Of a DNA stretch of 26,579 bases, positions 1-8,315 are shown piece by piece. Position 1 is the first letter of the stretch. Every line of letters begins with the position of its first letter. A program made the position numbers and the translations under genes. Under the pieces are notes generated by a model, which was not told the DNA's origin, ran no database searches, and saw only the letters and a program-made list of their open reading frames with translations. Source of the DNA: Promethearchaeota archaeon (GTDB lineage: Archaea > Asgardarchaeota > Lokiarchaeia > Sigynarchaeales > SOKP01); assembly GCA_030605085.1 (NCBI GenBank), contig JAUWBH010000071.1, positions 1 to 26,579 on the forward strand, given 5' to 3'.

Positions 1-215
1 AGATAAAAATTCTTTTCCTTTTTTTTGATTAAATTACATTTTTTCCTCGCAATTGACCGTGGCATTCTCTCTCAGTGAATAGATTCATATCCACTAGAAA
101 ACTTTTTATAGAACTTCGTTGTAATTATTAAATTAATACGAATATTCCAACAAAATCACTTTTTTCAAATAATTACAAGAGAAGTGAAAAAAAATAAAAA
201 TTTGGAATGGAAGTC

Positions 216-257
216 ATGAGTGAGGAAAGTGAAATCGACCTATCTGAATGGAAATAA
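216..257 (+). other. Short leader ORF, in frame with the GPH transporter and ended by TAA
   Basis: ATG at 216 opens 13 codons reading MSEESEIDLSEWK and then TAA at 255-257. The frame is the same as that of the transporter starting at 273, and only five codons (A-S-T-K-K) separate the stop from that ATG. Acidic N-terminal leaders followed by a lysine-containing stretch and the first membrane helix are usual in GPH transporters, so this looks like the original N-terminus cut off by a nonsense codon. It could instead be a sequencing error or a real short upstream ORF. Confidence 0.5.
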
Positions 258-272
258 GCATCTACAAAAAAA

Positions 273-1610
273 ATGCTGTCTTACTCTCTGGGTTATGTTA
301 TTTCCGGTAGTTTCGGAACTGCCATACTTTTTTATTATTTTGAAGTCGAGATCGGCTTGCCTGTAGCGTTATTAGGGATCGCTTTCACAATATTTGCGAT
401 TTGGAATATGGTCAACGACCCGCTTGTAGCATATCTTACTGATCGCCCTTTCAAATGGACGAAAAAATGGGGAATGAGATTCCCTTGGATCTTAATAGGT
501 TTAATACCAGCGATATTTTTTTCGTACCTTCTTATGCTGGCACCCGATGTGGACCCGTCTAATCCTTGGCCAGTTTTTTGGTGGTTTATTATTATTACAT
601 GCTTATCAGATACATTTTTTTCTATTTATACAACACATATAAATGCCGGATATACTAATCATTTCCGTACTGATGCCGAACGTAGAAGAGCAAGTGCCGT
701 TAATAATATTATGGGTGCTGTACTAGGTTTATTTTGGGGTTTTGTTGGACCACTAGTTATTGTGTACGGGCAGAAAGAAACATTTATTTTGGCTGCAACA
801 ATTACTCTCTTTATTCGACTTGTATTAATGCTTTTTCTTATTCCGGGCATTCGCGAATCCGAAGAATTGAAAGACGCTTTTCTTCGTGGACATTTAAGCA
901 AAGAAAGAGAATCCTATTGGAAAACTATGAAAGCAGCGTTTAAACGAAGAAATTTCATGTCTACTTTTCTAGTATTTTTTCTGTTGTCATTAGGAGGAAC
1001 CTTATATGCTACTTCTGGAATCTTTTTTATGAAAGATGTTTTAAGACTACCCTTATATTATGCAATCTATACTGCATTGGGGGGTTTTATTGGTTTTATA
1101 CTATTTATCCCTTTTTGGTCTAATAGAATCAATAAATATGGGGCTCATAATGTAATGAAAATAAGTTGTATAACACTTGCCATTGCGTTTATTCCTATAT
1201 TATGGATGACCACTATCTGGGAAGCCATCTTTTTTAGCTTCATTGGTGGTTTTGCCCTTGGAGCCTTTACACTCTCTTTAGGTCCTGTCGCTGCGGATGT
1301 TTATGACGAGTGTACCATTTCGGACGGGAAGCACCAAGAAGCGATGTATGAAGGAATTAGAACCTTTTTCTTCCGATTTGCCCTTATCTTCCAAGCTATT
1401 ATCTTTACAGTAGTGCATATCCTTACAGCATACAATCCTGATCCTGAGGCAATACAAACCCCTTTGGCTATATTGGGAATACGCATTCACATGGGATTGA
1501 TTCCTTCTCTTCTAAGTATAGTAGCATTTTTTATCATGCACAAATGGTACGACCTAGAGGGAGAGAAAAAGCTAGCAGTTAAAAAGAAACTAAAGGAATT
1601 GGGTCTCTGA
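273..1610 (+). CDS. GPH-family (MelB-like) sugar:cation symporter, MFS
   Basis: This is a polytopic membrane protein of 445 aa, near the usual 450-470 aa of the glycoside-pentoside-hexuronide:cation symporter family, with about 12 hydrophobic segments. The family signature after helix II is visible: WN-x2-NDP at residues 44-50, then LTDR at 55-58 and a basic loop leading to PWILIG near residue 70. In MelB the acidic residues of this region bind the coupling cation. The substrate cannot be told; glycosides or uronides are typical. The start at ATG 273 lies almost at the first membrane helix, so the protein is short by the usual 15-20 residue leader. That leader is present upstream (216-257) but separated by an in-frame TAA. 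Translation may restart at 273, or the gene may be mildly damaged. It is unrelated in orientation to the minus-strand genes that follow. Confidence 0.85.
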   Translation: MLSYSLGYVISGSFGTAILFYYFEVEIGLPVALLGIAFTIFAIWNMVNDPLVAYLTDRPFKWTKKWGMRFPWILIGLIPAIFFSYLLMLAPDVDPSNPWPVFWWFIIITCLSDTFFSIYTTHINAGYTNHFRTDAERRRASAVNNIMGAVLGLFWGFVGPLVIVYGQKETFILAATITLFIRLVLMLFLIPGIRESEELKDAFLRGHLSKERESYWKTMKAAFKRRNFMSTFLVFFLLSLGGTLYATSGIFFMKDVLRLPLYYAIYTALGGFIGFILFIPFWSNRINKYGAHNVMKISCITLAIAFIPILWMTTIWEAIFFSFIGGFALGAFTLSLGPVAADVYDECTISDGKHQEAMYEGIRTFFFRFALIFQAIIFTVVHILTAYNPDPEAIQTPLAILGIRIHMGLIPSLLSIVAFFIMHKWYDLEGEKKLAVKKKLKELGL

Positions 1611-1614
1611 GACC
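1602..1614. repeat. Perfect palindrome across the GPH transporter stop codon
   Basis: GGTCTC-T-GAGACC forms two 6-bp arms around one base and contains the TGA stop (1608-1610). It could form a small hairpin at the mRNA 3' end, ahead of the T tract at 1654-1663. Confidence 0.5.
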
Positions 1615-1653
1615 AATCAGATGGTAACAGATTTTTTAAATTTCTTATATAAC

Positions 1654-1663
1654 TTTTTTTTTT
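1654..1663 (+). terminator. T-tract terminator after the GPH transporter
   Basis: An uninterrupted run of ten T lies 44 bp after the stop codon. Archaeal transcription commonly ends at such T-rich tracts. It is also just beyond the 3' end of the convergent minus-strand ilvA-like gene. Confidence 0.5.
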
Positions 1664-1682
1664 AAAAATAAATTCTTATTAA

Positions 1683-2900
1683 TCAAAACTTTAAAATCTC
1701 AATTTCGAAATATTTTTTTAATTTTGCTAAAATTTGACTAATATGATCAAAATTTCGCGTTTCCACTTCAATAATGACTTCCGCTCTTTTATAAGATAAT
1801 TCTAATCGCTCTCTATCGTGAATAATCGAAATAATATTTCCCTTTTCTTCTGCTATAAATTTCAATACATTTAATAACGAGCCAGGATGATCTGGTATTT
1901 TCGTTTTAAATTTTAATAAACGACCCTCTTTAATTAATCCTTTGACGATAATTCGATTTATTAAGTTAGGAGTTAAGTTCCCGCCGGAAATTATTACAGC
2001 AACTTTTTTATTTTCAATGTTAATTTTCTTATATAATAAAGCCGAAAGACCCGCTGCTCCTGCACCTTCAACAAAAATTTTAGCACGCTCCAATAATAAT
2101 AAAATTGTATTTGCAACTTCTTCGTCAGACACAAGCACAACATTATCTACATATTTTTTAATCATTTTGTAAGTTATTTCACCTGGCTTTTTAACTGCTA
2201 TACCGTCACAGATAGTTTCTTTTAATTCTGACATATATAACTGATTTTTATTAAAAGAATCGTACATTGATGGAGCATTTTCAGATTGTACTCCTACAAT
2301 TTTAATATTCTTATTTTTTGCTTTGCAATACGAACTAATCCCGCTGATTAAACCACCTCCACCAATAGGACAAAAAATGTAATCTACATCAGGAAGTTGT
2401 TCCAAGACTTCTAATCCTATTGTAGCTTGGCCTTTTATTACATCTAAATCGTTAAAAGCATGAATAAAAGTATAATTTTCTTTTTCTTTTATTTCAAGAG
2501 CTTTCTGATACGCTTCATCGTAAATACTTCCAAATTCTACTATATTTCCCTTGTAATTCTTTATCGCCTCGATTTTAACAATAGGGGTTCCCTCTGGAAC
2601 TATAATTGTCGCATTTACATTTAACAACTTCGCTGCTAAAGCAACACCCTGTCCATGATTTCCAGCTGATGCCGTAATAACTCCCGCTCTTTTTTCTTCC
2701 TCTGTTAATCTAGAAATTTTATTATATGCTCCTCTAATTTTAAAAGAACCGGTTCTCTGAAAATTTTCTAATTTCAAATAAATGTCATTATTGGACATTA
2801 CCGAGAACGTATGATTTAATTCTAAAGGCGTATAATGCACGAAATCGGAAAAGTATTCTCTAATTTGTTTTATCTCGTTTATATAATCTTGATTTGACAT
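1683..2900 (-). CDS. ilvA: Threonine ammonia-lyase (threonine deaminase) with ACT domain
   Basis: A PLP enzyme converting L-threonine to 2-oxobutanoate and ammonia, in isoleucine synthesis or threonine catabolism; it acts in the cytoplasm. Fold-type II features are clear: the PLP lysine in GSFKIRGA (K54), the ASAGNHGQG asparagine loop near residues 78-86, and the phosphate-binding GGGGLISG loop near residue 180. Residues from about 325 on look like an ACT regulatory domain (DHPGSLLNVLKFIAEEKGNI), a short one-ACT form as in catabolic or archaeal enzymes of about 400 aa rather than the 510-aa biosynthetic form. It starts 49 bp after the pyruvate-kinase C-domain gene on the same strand, so the two are probably cotranscribed. 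Serine deamination to pyruvate is a likely side activity. The family is certain; the physiological direction is not. Confidence 0.93.
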   Translation of the reverse strand: MSNQDYINEIKQIREYFSDFVHYTPLELNHTFSVMSNNDIYLKLENFQRTGSFKIRGAYNKISRLTEEEKRAGVITASAGNHGQGVALAAKLLNVNATIIVPEGTPIVKIEAIKNYKGNIVEFGSIYDEAYQKALEIKEKENYTFIHAFNDLDVIKGQATIGLEVLEQLPDVDYIFCPIGGGGLISGISSYCKAKNKNIKIVGVQSENAPSMYDSFNKNQLYMSELKETICDGIAVKKPGEITYKMIKKYVDNVVLVSDEEVANTILLLLERAKIFVEGAGAAGLSALLYKKINIENKKVAVIISGGNLTPNLINRIIVKGLIKEGRLLKFKTKIPDHPGSLLNVLKFIAEEKGNIISIIHDRERLELSYKRAEVIIEVETRNFDHISQILAKLKKYFEIEILKF

Positions 2901-2949
2901 GGTCTTATTGTAAGTAAAAATATAATATAAAAAGAATTAAAAATTTAAA

Positions 2950-3540
2950 TTAAAAGTTAAATGGTTTCGCTAAAATCGCCTTAACTCTAAGATTCTTAAA
3001 TTCACTAGTTGGAGCGGGTTTTATTACACAGACAGTATCAGCACCTCTACCAGTCCCGCCTACGCAAATAATATCTCTATCGAGATCTGGAATTAAGCCT
3101 GCGTCACAGACGGTACCTGCGATTTCTATACAGACTTTTATCCCTTGACAAAACAAAAATCCTAACATCCTAGCCAATAAATCTACAAAGATCCACGGTT
3201 CTTTTTTTAGTCTTAATCCTCTCTCAATACCACTCATAGCGTGAGTTCCACAATGAAATTTAAGCCCTTTCTTTTTTAATGCTTCCATCTTATCTTCTGG
3301 AAATTCTTGTCTTATTTTACTACCAACAAAATAATACGAATGTGTAATAATAACTACATTATAATTCTCAGGGTTATATATTCCAGCAGACTTTTCAGCA
3401 ACTGTCCCCGTTGTATTAGCAAGTACGATATCTTTAATATTAAGTTGATCTGCGTATTTTTTTGCAATTTTTAACGCTTTATCGGTATTTTCTGGACCAG
3501 CTTTTTCAAAATAAGTAACTTCTAAATTTAAATCAGCCAT
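2950..3540 (-). CDS. Standalone pyruvate-kinase C-terminal-domain-like protein
   Basis: A 196-aa protein resembling the alpha/beta C-terminal (allosteric) domain of pyruvate kinase without the catalytic TIM barrel, a family annotated as conserved and uncharacterised (COG1751-like). Visible features are ENTDKALKIAKKYAD at residues 17-31, then LANTTGTVAEKSAG, which resembles the family's phosphate/ligand loop, and a C-terminal VGGTGRGADTVCVIKPA segment. No signal peptide or membrane segment is seen. The enzyme activity is not known and none should be assumed. It is the first gene of a likely two-gene unit with threonine ammonia-lyase, which suggests a link with 2-oxoacid or pyruvate metabolism (inference). 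A TATA-like box lies about 30 bp upstream, so the mRNA may be nearly leaderless. Confidence 0.8.
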   Translation of the reverse strand: MADLNLEVTYFEKAGPENTDKALKIAKKYADQLNIKDIVLANTTGTVAEKSAGIYNPENYNVVIITHSYYFVGSKIRQEFPEDKMEALKKKGLKFHCGTHAMSGIERGLRLKKEPWIFVDLLARMLGFLFCQGIKVCIEIAGTVCDAGLIPDLDRDIICVGGTGRGADTVCVIKPAPTSEFKNLRVKAILAKPFNF

Positions 3541-3566
3541 AATTTATCAAAAATTTTTCTTTTTAA

Positions 3567-3574
3567 TTTTTATA
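3567..3574 (-). promoter_or_regulatory. TATA-like box for the pyruvate-kinase-domain/ilvA unit
   Basis: On the minus strand the sequence reads TTATAAAA, 27-34 nt upstream of the ATG at 3540. That is the archaeal TATA distance from a transcription start, implying a leaderless or nearly leaderless mRNA. No Shine-Dalgarno motif is visible before this ATG. Position and composition only. Confidence 0.4.
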
Positions 3575-3675
3575 ATTAATTATTAAATCATCGCATAAAA
3601 AAGTTAATCCTCTTCATTATTTTTATTTTTTATAAAAGTAAATCTTTGTTATATGTAAGAGTAGGAAAGAAAATA

Positions 3676-3842
3676 ATGGAAAAAAATAAAAAATTAAAAT
3701 TAGTTATTGTTTAATTTTAAGAATATTCGTTTTAATTGATTCTGATCTTAGCTCCAATACAGAAAAAATTATTGAGATAGTTAAAAAGATGATTACTACT
3801 TTATTATATCTTAATGAAAATGAACAATTAATCATTGATTAA
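3676..3842 (+). pseudogene. Relic of a P-loop (MinD/CooC-like) ATPase, N-terminal and middle pieces
   Basis: ATG 3676 opens MEKNKKLKLVIV and then TAA (3712-3714). This looks like the first strand of a MinD/CooC-type ATPase, which would normally run on into GKGGVGK. In another frame, 3729-3842 reads VLIDSDLSSNTEKI and then LLYLNENEQLIID before TAA. The first part resembles the deviant Walker A-side strand of such ATPases, and the second resembles the strand before the Walker B aspartate. The nucleotide-binding loop itself is missing. A matching C-terminal piece lies on the same strand at 8316-8462, beyond the radical SAM/GT2 block. The assignment rests on short matches seen by eye. The rest of 3541-3917 holds nothing else I can identify. 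Confidence 0.35.
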
Positions 3843-3917
3843 TAAACGAACCGACCTAACTCATGTTTTCTTAGGAACATTACAATTTTATTTTGCTTGG
3901 TAAATGGCACAATATTT

Positions 3918-4427
3918 CTAATTACTTTTTTTGAAGATTCTCTCAAAGCATATTTTTTTAAAAAAAATCTGATTCAATATGTTAAAATTAGTTTCTTCTT
4001 TTGATTTTTTCAAAAGATAAGGTTCTAAAACATTTAATGGACACTCGCAAAACTTAAAAGGACATCGAATCAATTTGTCATTAGATTTAATTTTATGGTA
4101 TATATTTCCCATAGGCTTATGTAGTTTATTACAATAGCTTATGTATCCATTTGGGTTAACTACTCCTCCATTATAACCCGCTATGCATAATTTACACTTT
4201 TGACGACAAAAATTTTTATCTTTTACATTTAAACCAAAAATCTTAATTTGTTTGTTAGTGTATAAATCTGGATAAATTTTCCCATTGTATAATCCTATAA
4301 AGGGCTTAAATTTCAGAAGGATTCCATTTTCTTGAAACAATCTTTTGTATTTTTTAACTTCATCTAAAAGTTGAAGATGGGCTACTTCAATTGCCTTGAT
4401 ATTAATTTCTACTTCCTTGTGACACAA
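3918..4427 (-). pseudogene. C-terminal (auxiliary Fe-S) half of a radical SAM protein, 5' truncated
   Basis: The 169-aa reading frame aligns with the second half of the neighbouring radical SAM protein (4409-5521). GKIYPDLYTNKQIKIF matches GKKYPKDFTAEERRIL, and the cysteine-rich CRQKCKLC / GYISYC region with MGNIYHKI resembles a SPASM/twitch auxiliary-cluster domain, ending in CPFKFCECP. The radical SAM core with its CX3CX2C cluster site is absent. The frame opens inside the last codons of the upstream gene (19-nt overlap), so its ATG is probably incidental. Most likely it is a relic of a third radical SAM gene joined to the tail of its paralogue by deletion. A translated stand-alone auxiliary subunit is less likely but not excluded. 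Confidence 0.6.
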
Positions 4428-5521
4428 TCATTTTTTTTCGTGATTGATACAGGTTTATTTATAAATTCGTAATTATCGACAAATTTATCGGAGAGGGGAT
4501 ATTTTTCTCTGAATTCCTTTAATCCTATAAAATGCGCATTGCAGGCGCAGAAATTTTCATGGCAAGGGTAGGGTTCGTTTTTAAGCTTAATTTTTCCAGA
4601 AACTAAATCTTTTACATTTATATCGTTTCGGAAAAATCTACCAATCTTATTTATAAAAAATTTCTGAACAAAACTGTTTGAAAATTTATTAATCGTATTT
4701 CCAATATTATCTAAAAATAAATTCCTATCATTCGCTTTTTTTTGAGAAAAACTCCAGATTTCACCCGTGAAACATCTTCTAACAGAACCATTAAGAAATA
4801 CATTAATCATATCAACTCCTGCAAAACAGTCTAACCCCTTAGTTCGTTTTAAGTTAATCATATATTCGTATTCTTCTTTTGAGTAAAAATATTTTTGCAA
4901 TATTCTGCGTTCCTCAGCAGTGAAGTCTTTAGGATACTTTTTTCCAATATATGTGAAACATGGAGTATTAAATCCTTGCAATTTTAAACAGATGTCGTAT
5001 TTTTTTAAAATGGAATATATTTTAGGTATTTTTTGTATTATTTGAGGGATACAAACGACATTAACAAAAACAGCACAACCCGCTTTTTTTAAGGTAAGAA
5101 CATTTTCTATAAATCGTTTTAATGACATAAATTCAGGATGGAAAGAGCAATTAAAAGAAGATTTTGTCAAATCAAGGTTGTGCAAATAAGCGTTTGGACT
5201 TACTGAATTATTTGTCACGATTTCAAAAACCTTAACATTATGGATTTTGTTGATATAAAAAGCACATTCTTTAGCCCATTTATCAATTAAAGTTTCTCCT
5301 TGGAAGTTTATTCTAATATGGATGTGATCATCTATTGTAGCAAGTTCGTCCCAAATAGATTTTGTTTGTTGAAAATGTTGTTTGGTAAAAGTGTATTTCT
5401 TTACTTTCATGCCCCTTTCAAAACAGTAAGAACATTTGAAATTACATCGAAGTCTAAAATCTTTGTAAGGAGAATTCCTAAAATTTATTCTTAATATTCC
5501 TTTCTTTGTTAATTTTACCAT
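4409..5521 (-). CDS. Radical SAM protein with C-terminal auxiliary cysteine region
   Basis: A 370-aa protein with the canonical CX3CX2C motif (C26, C30, C33 in RCNFKCSYC) that binds the [4Fe-4S] cluster cleaving S-adenosylmethionine. A core of about 200 residues follows. The C-terminal part holds further cysteines, in LDCFAG / VRRCFTG and in PCHENFCAC, as expected for SPASM/twitch-type auxiliary clusters. The substrate is unknown. Proteins of this kind modify peptides, sugars or cofactors, and its place beside glycosyltransferases suggests glycan or glycoprotein modification (inference). The last ~15 residues (after NYEFIN) are absent from the paralogous fragment at 11590-11768, where the frame stops at once, so the present C-terminus was probably extended when the downstream relic was joined to it. 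The upstream gap holds an aldo/keto reductase relic. Confidence 0.8.
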   Translation of the reverse strand: MVKLTKKGILRINFRNSPYKDFRLRCNFKCSYCFERGMKVKKYTFTKQHFQQTKSIWDELATIDDHIHIRINFQGETLIDKWAKECAFYINKIHNVKVFEIVTNNSVSPNAYLHNLDLTKSSFNCSFHPEFMSLKRFIENVLTLKKAGCAVFVNVVCIPQIIQKIPKIYSILKKYDICLKLQGFNTPCFTYIGKKYPKDFTAEERRILQKYFYSKEEYEYMINLKRTKGLDCFAGVDMINVFLNGSVRRCFTGEIWSFSQKKANDRNLFLDNIGNTINKFSNSFVQKFFINKIGRFFRNDINVKDLVSGKIKLKNEPYPCHENFCACNAHFIGLKEFREKYPLSDKFVDNYEFINKPVSITKKNDCVTRK

Positions 5522-5596
5522 TAAAATTTCTCCAATTGATTCAATTTTTTTATAATTTTTTTAATTCCAAGTCAGTTATATTTTCGTTTTTGTCTG

Positions 5597-5728
5597 CTAT
5601 ATTCTTGATAAAGCCCATATAACTGCTTTATACGCTTCTTTTCTTCTAAGTTTCCAAGTTCCTAAGCCTATTATTGGTATTTCTATGCCATTATTTAATG
5701 TATATATTGAATTAATCTTTAATTTCAT
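5597..5728 (-). pseudogene. N-terminal relic of an aldo/keto reductase
   Basis: On the minus strand an ATG at 5728 opens 43 codons. They include LNNGIEIPIIGLGTW, which is the diagnostic N-terminal strand of aldo/keto reductases, followed by RKEAYKAVIWAL. The frame stops at 5597-5599, where an intact enzyme would continue with the GYRHIDTA strand that carries the first catalytic residue region. Nothing of the remaining ~230 residues is seen, so the gene has lost its body. The rest of 5522-5980 is AT-rich and shows no other gene. Confidence 0.7.
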
Positions 5729-5980
5729 TACTATTTTTCCTTTATTCAAATTAAAGAATTTCTCATTTTAAATACTATTTAAATTCTTAAAAAAATCCAA
5801 TTTTAGATGGAGTCTTTAATTTTAGAAATATTTGGAAAATTACTTACTACATTATAAATAATAATGTTATTTTAATTTAATCCAATCGCTTTTGTACTTA
5901 AGAAAGCTCCCCTATATAATATAAATTTCATTAAATATTTATTTCAAGAGAGTTAGTTATTTTAATAGAAAATATCATTT

Positions 5981-7102
5981 CTAAATTAGATCAAAATTTA
6001 CAATTATATCCCTTTTTTTTAAAGGCTTTTCTTGGATAAATTTGTATTTAGGACATTTAAAGCAAGGAATGTCCTCTCTAAGCTTCTTTTTGCCTAGCAA
6101 CATTTGTTTTGTGTAAAGATATCGCTTACTATTCAAACATTTTTTTAAACTCGTTTCGAAAACATTTCCATAATCATCCCATATATTATCACTACATCCA
6201 AGAAGTTTACCATCCCAATTAATTTGAGGCCTGTTCCAAAGTCGTCTACAATTAGGTATATAAAGTTGTTTATATTTTTGAAAGAATTCTTCTCTAGTCG
6301 CAACACCCAATCCATTTGCTTTCCTAACAAATTTTTTATCTTTAATTGGAGAATAAGACGACACTCTATTTAATTTAGTGATAAATTTCATTCCTAATTT
6401 TTGAGCCATTTTTCTTGCAATAGGTATTTCATGCTCATTATGTCCCATAATTACAAATTGCCAAGCCAATATAGGAAATTTACTGTTATATTTTCTTTTA
6501 AAAAAATTGATAATTTTTATATTCTTGATGACTTTATTAAAATCTCCACCCTGCCTATATATTTGATATGTCTTGTTTGTTGCTCCATCCAATGATATTG
6601 TAAAATATTTAAATTTGTATTTAACTAAAGATTCGAGCATATCCTTCGTAGCAGTATTCAAATTTACTCCACCTATAGCTGTAAGGTTAATTTTTTTATT
6701 GTATGCGTATTTTATAATTTGTTTTAATTCAGGATTTAGGAAGATTTCACCCCAACAAGGAAGTTCAATATTTCTAATGCCTGGGTTAATATTGACAAAA
6801 TTCTTGAAATTTTTGAATTTTAGGTATCCCCATCCAACGGACCCTTCTTTATTTATTCCTTTACCTGTAGGACAAATAGGACATTTAAGTTGACACATGC
6901 TTGATGCTTCTAATGATATGCTAGAGCCTACTATGTCTAAATATGAAATATCTAAAAAAATAAATCTAATTAGCGTAGGTAACGCTTCTATCAACTTATA
7001 GGTATAAAATAACACATATTTAAATCTATAAGGCAACTTTTCAAATAAAGAAGAAATCCGATTTTTTGAGAATGTAAGTAATGCTTTAAACATACAATTC
7101 AA
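5981..7102 (-). CDS. Radical SAM protein with SPASM-like C-terminus
   Basis: A 373-aa protein. Residues 1-60 are partly hydrophobic. Then comes the radical SAM cluster motif CX3CX2C at C70, C74 and C77 (CQLKCPICPTG), a WGYLKF segment, GEIFLNPEL (matching the family GE-x-LL motif) and ISLDGATNKTY, which is typical of radical SAM/SPASM peptide-maturase-like proteins. The C-terminal INWDGKLLGCSDN and the final CFKCPKY pair fit a SPASM-type auxiliary cluster site. The substrate is unknown. The gene sits 154 bp after the GT2 gene on the same strand, and a decayed second copy of the same gene pair lies at 11769-12411, so the two have been moved together. Joint action on a surface glycan or glycopeptide is an inference. 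Confidence 0.82.
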   Translation of the reverse strand: MNCMFKALLTFSKNRISSLFEKLPYRFKYVLFYTYKLIEALPTLIRFIFLDISYLDIVGSSISLEASSMCQLKCPICPTGKGINKEGSVGWGYLKFKNFKNFVNINPGIRNIELPCWGEIFLNPELKQIIKYAYNKKINLTAIGGVNLNTATKDMLESLVKYKFKYFTISLDGATNKTYQIYRQGGDFNKVIKNIKIINFFKRKYNSKFPILAWQFVIMGHNEHEIPIARKMAQKLGMKFITKLNRVSSYSPIKDKKFVRKANGLGVATREEFFQKYKQLYIPNCRRLWNRPQINWDGKLLGCSDNIWDDYGNVFETSLKKCLNSKRYLYTKQMLLGKKKLREDIPCFKCPKYKFIQEKPLKKRDIIVNFDLI

Positions 7103-7256
7103 TTCATCATTTTTCTGAAATTTTTCTAGATTATTTATATTAAATTAAATTCTTTCTATATTATTAAGCATTATAGCCAATTTTACAATTTTTTTAAATC
7201 TAAAGAGTTTTAAAAGTATTTCAAAAATCACTTATTTGATAATTATGTAAAAGAAA

Positions 7257-8174
7257 TTATTTATTAAAAAAAAAACCATCTTTATAACCTTTGTATAAGT
7301 AAATAAATTCAGAAATTTGTTTGGTATAGATAAGCAAAAAAGTGCTCCACAATATTTCAAATAATAGTTGAAATGCCAGAAATAAAAAGTAATCACGAGA
7401 TTTAATATTTTTTTTCATGAAAATAATTCTATTCCTAGTTTTATAATATATTTCAAATCCAGTAATTTTTTTAGTAGAACTTGATACTTTATGCCATACA
7501 TTTGATTGAGATGCAATACATATTTTAAATCCTGCTTTTTTTGCCCTGAAACATATGTCTGTATCGTTGTAATAGCAGAAATAATCTGGATCAAACACCC
7601 CTATCTCTTCAATCACTTCTTTCCTTATTAACAATGAACTACCTGTAACATAGTCTGTATTAAGAAGATTCGATTCTCGTAGTTTTTTCTGGTTGAAATA
7701 CTTAATTCTACCCGTTTTAGCATTTAAAATACCACCACAAAACGATATTCTATTGGGATTATCAAAGAAGTAATTTACAGAACCTATAATACCAATTTCG
7801 TTATCTTTTTGAATAAATCTAAATAATATGTTTAATGCGTCTTTATCCACAACTATATCATTATCTATCATCCAAATATAATTGTAGCGCTTATTAACAG
7901 CTTCAATCCCCTTATTCCTTGCTAAACTTGGTCCTAGATTTTTTTTATTTTCAATAAGTTTTAATGAAAGCCATCCCTCTCTTCTCATTTGAGAGAAAAG
8001 CTCTTGAATTAAATTCTGAGAACCATCAGTAGAACCATTGTCAGATATTATTATTTCTAACCTATTTTTAGGATATTCTAATTTTCGTAAAGAATTTAGA
8101 CATTCAAGAGTATCTTCTTTTCCATTCCTGTTAGGAAACACAACCGAAACAAAAGGAAAATGTTCATTGTTCAT
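7257..8174 (-). CDS. GT2 family glycosyltransferase (rhamnosyltransferase-like)
   Basis: A 305-aa GT-A fold transferase. It starts with the VSVVFPNRNG strand, followed by ISDNGSTDGS at residues 43-52 (nucleotide-sugar binding), NLGPSLARNKGI, and the metal-binding DXD motif as DND at 104-106 (IWMIDNDIV). The acceptor-side motif near residue 200 reads CYYNDTD instead of the common EDxD. Two hydrophobic stretches near the C-terminus could anchor it at the membrane. It probably adds a sugar to a lipid-linked or surface polysaccharide; donor and acceptor are unknown. Immediately upstream, on the same strand, lies a relic of the 3' end of glf (8187-8314), so this gene once followed a glf copy. A truncated duplicate of its first ~108 codons is at 12094-12411. 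Confidence 0.88.
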   Translation of the reverse strand: MNNEHFPFVSVVFPNRNGKEDTLECLNSLRKLEYPKNRLEIIISDNGSTDGSQNLIQELFSQMRREGWLSLKLIENKKNLGPSLARNKGIEAVNKRYNYIWMIDNDIVVDKDALNILFRFIQKDNEIGIIGSVNYFFDNPNRISFCGGILNAKTGRIKYFNQKKLRESNLLNTDYVTGSSLLIRKEVIEEIGVFDPDYFCYYNDTDICFRAKKAGFKICIASQSNVWHKVSSSTKKITGFEIYYKTRNRIIFMKKNIKSRDYFLFLAFQLLFEILWSTFLLIYTKQISEFIYLYKGYKDGFFFNK

Positions 8175-8186
8175 TTTTAAAAACCT

Positions 8187-8314
8187 TTAATAATTATTTA
8201 AAAGTGCTTTTAATTGTAAATATCGGTTTTTTGGTTTTAATGTCTTCCAATTTTCAATCAATTGAACCATATTCATAGATAAAGAAATAGTTTGATCCAT
8301 ATTAAGATATTTAT
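8187..8314 (-). pseudogene. 3'-end relic of a duplicated glf (UDP-galactopyranose mutase) gene
   Basis: The minus strand reads the last ~43 codons of Glf in frame to the stop (for example SLSMNMVQLIENW), nearly identical to the tail of the intact glf at 12424-12551, with a few substitutions (E to K, R to K, E to A). The homology ends abruptly at 8314/12551. The spacing to the following GT2 start is also conserved: 13 bp here and 13 bp in the other copy. No upstream part of glf remains here. Confidence 0.85.
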
Positions 8315-8315
8315 T

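Noticed and set aside
1..215. Upstream sequence searched for a gene or RNA at the left edge
   Set aside because: Only AT-rich non-coding sequence is seen, without a clear structure or gene end.
6573..6893. 106-codon plus-strand ORF opposite the second radical SAM gene
   Set aside because: Antisense to intact radical SAM motifs (CQLKCPICPTG); its hydrophobic look comes from the complementary sequence.
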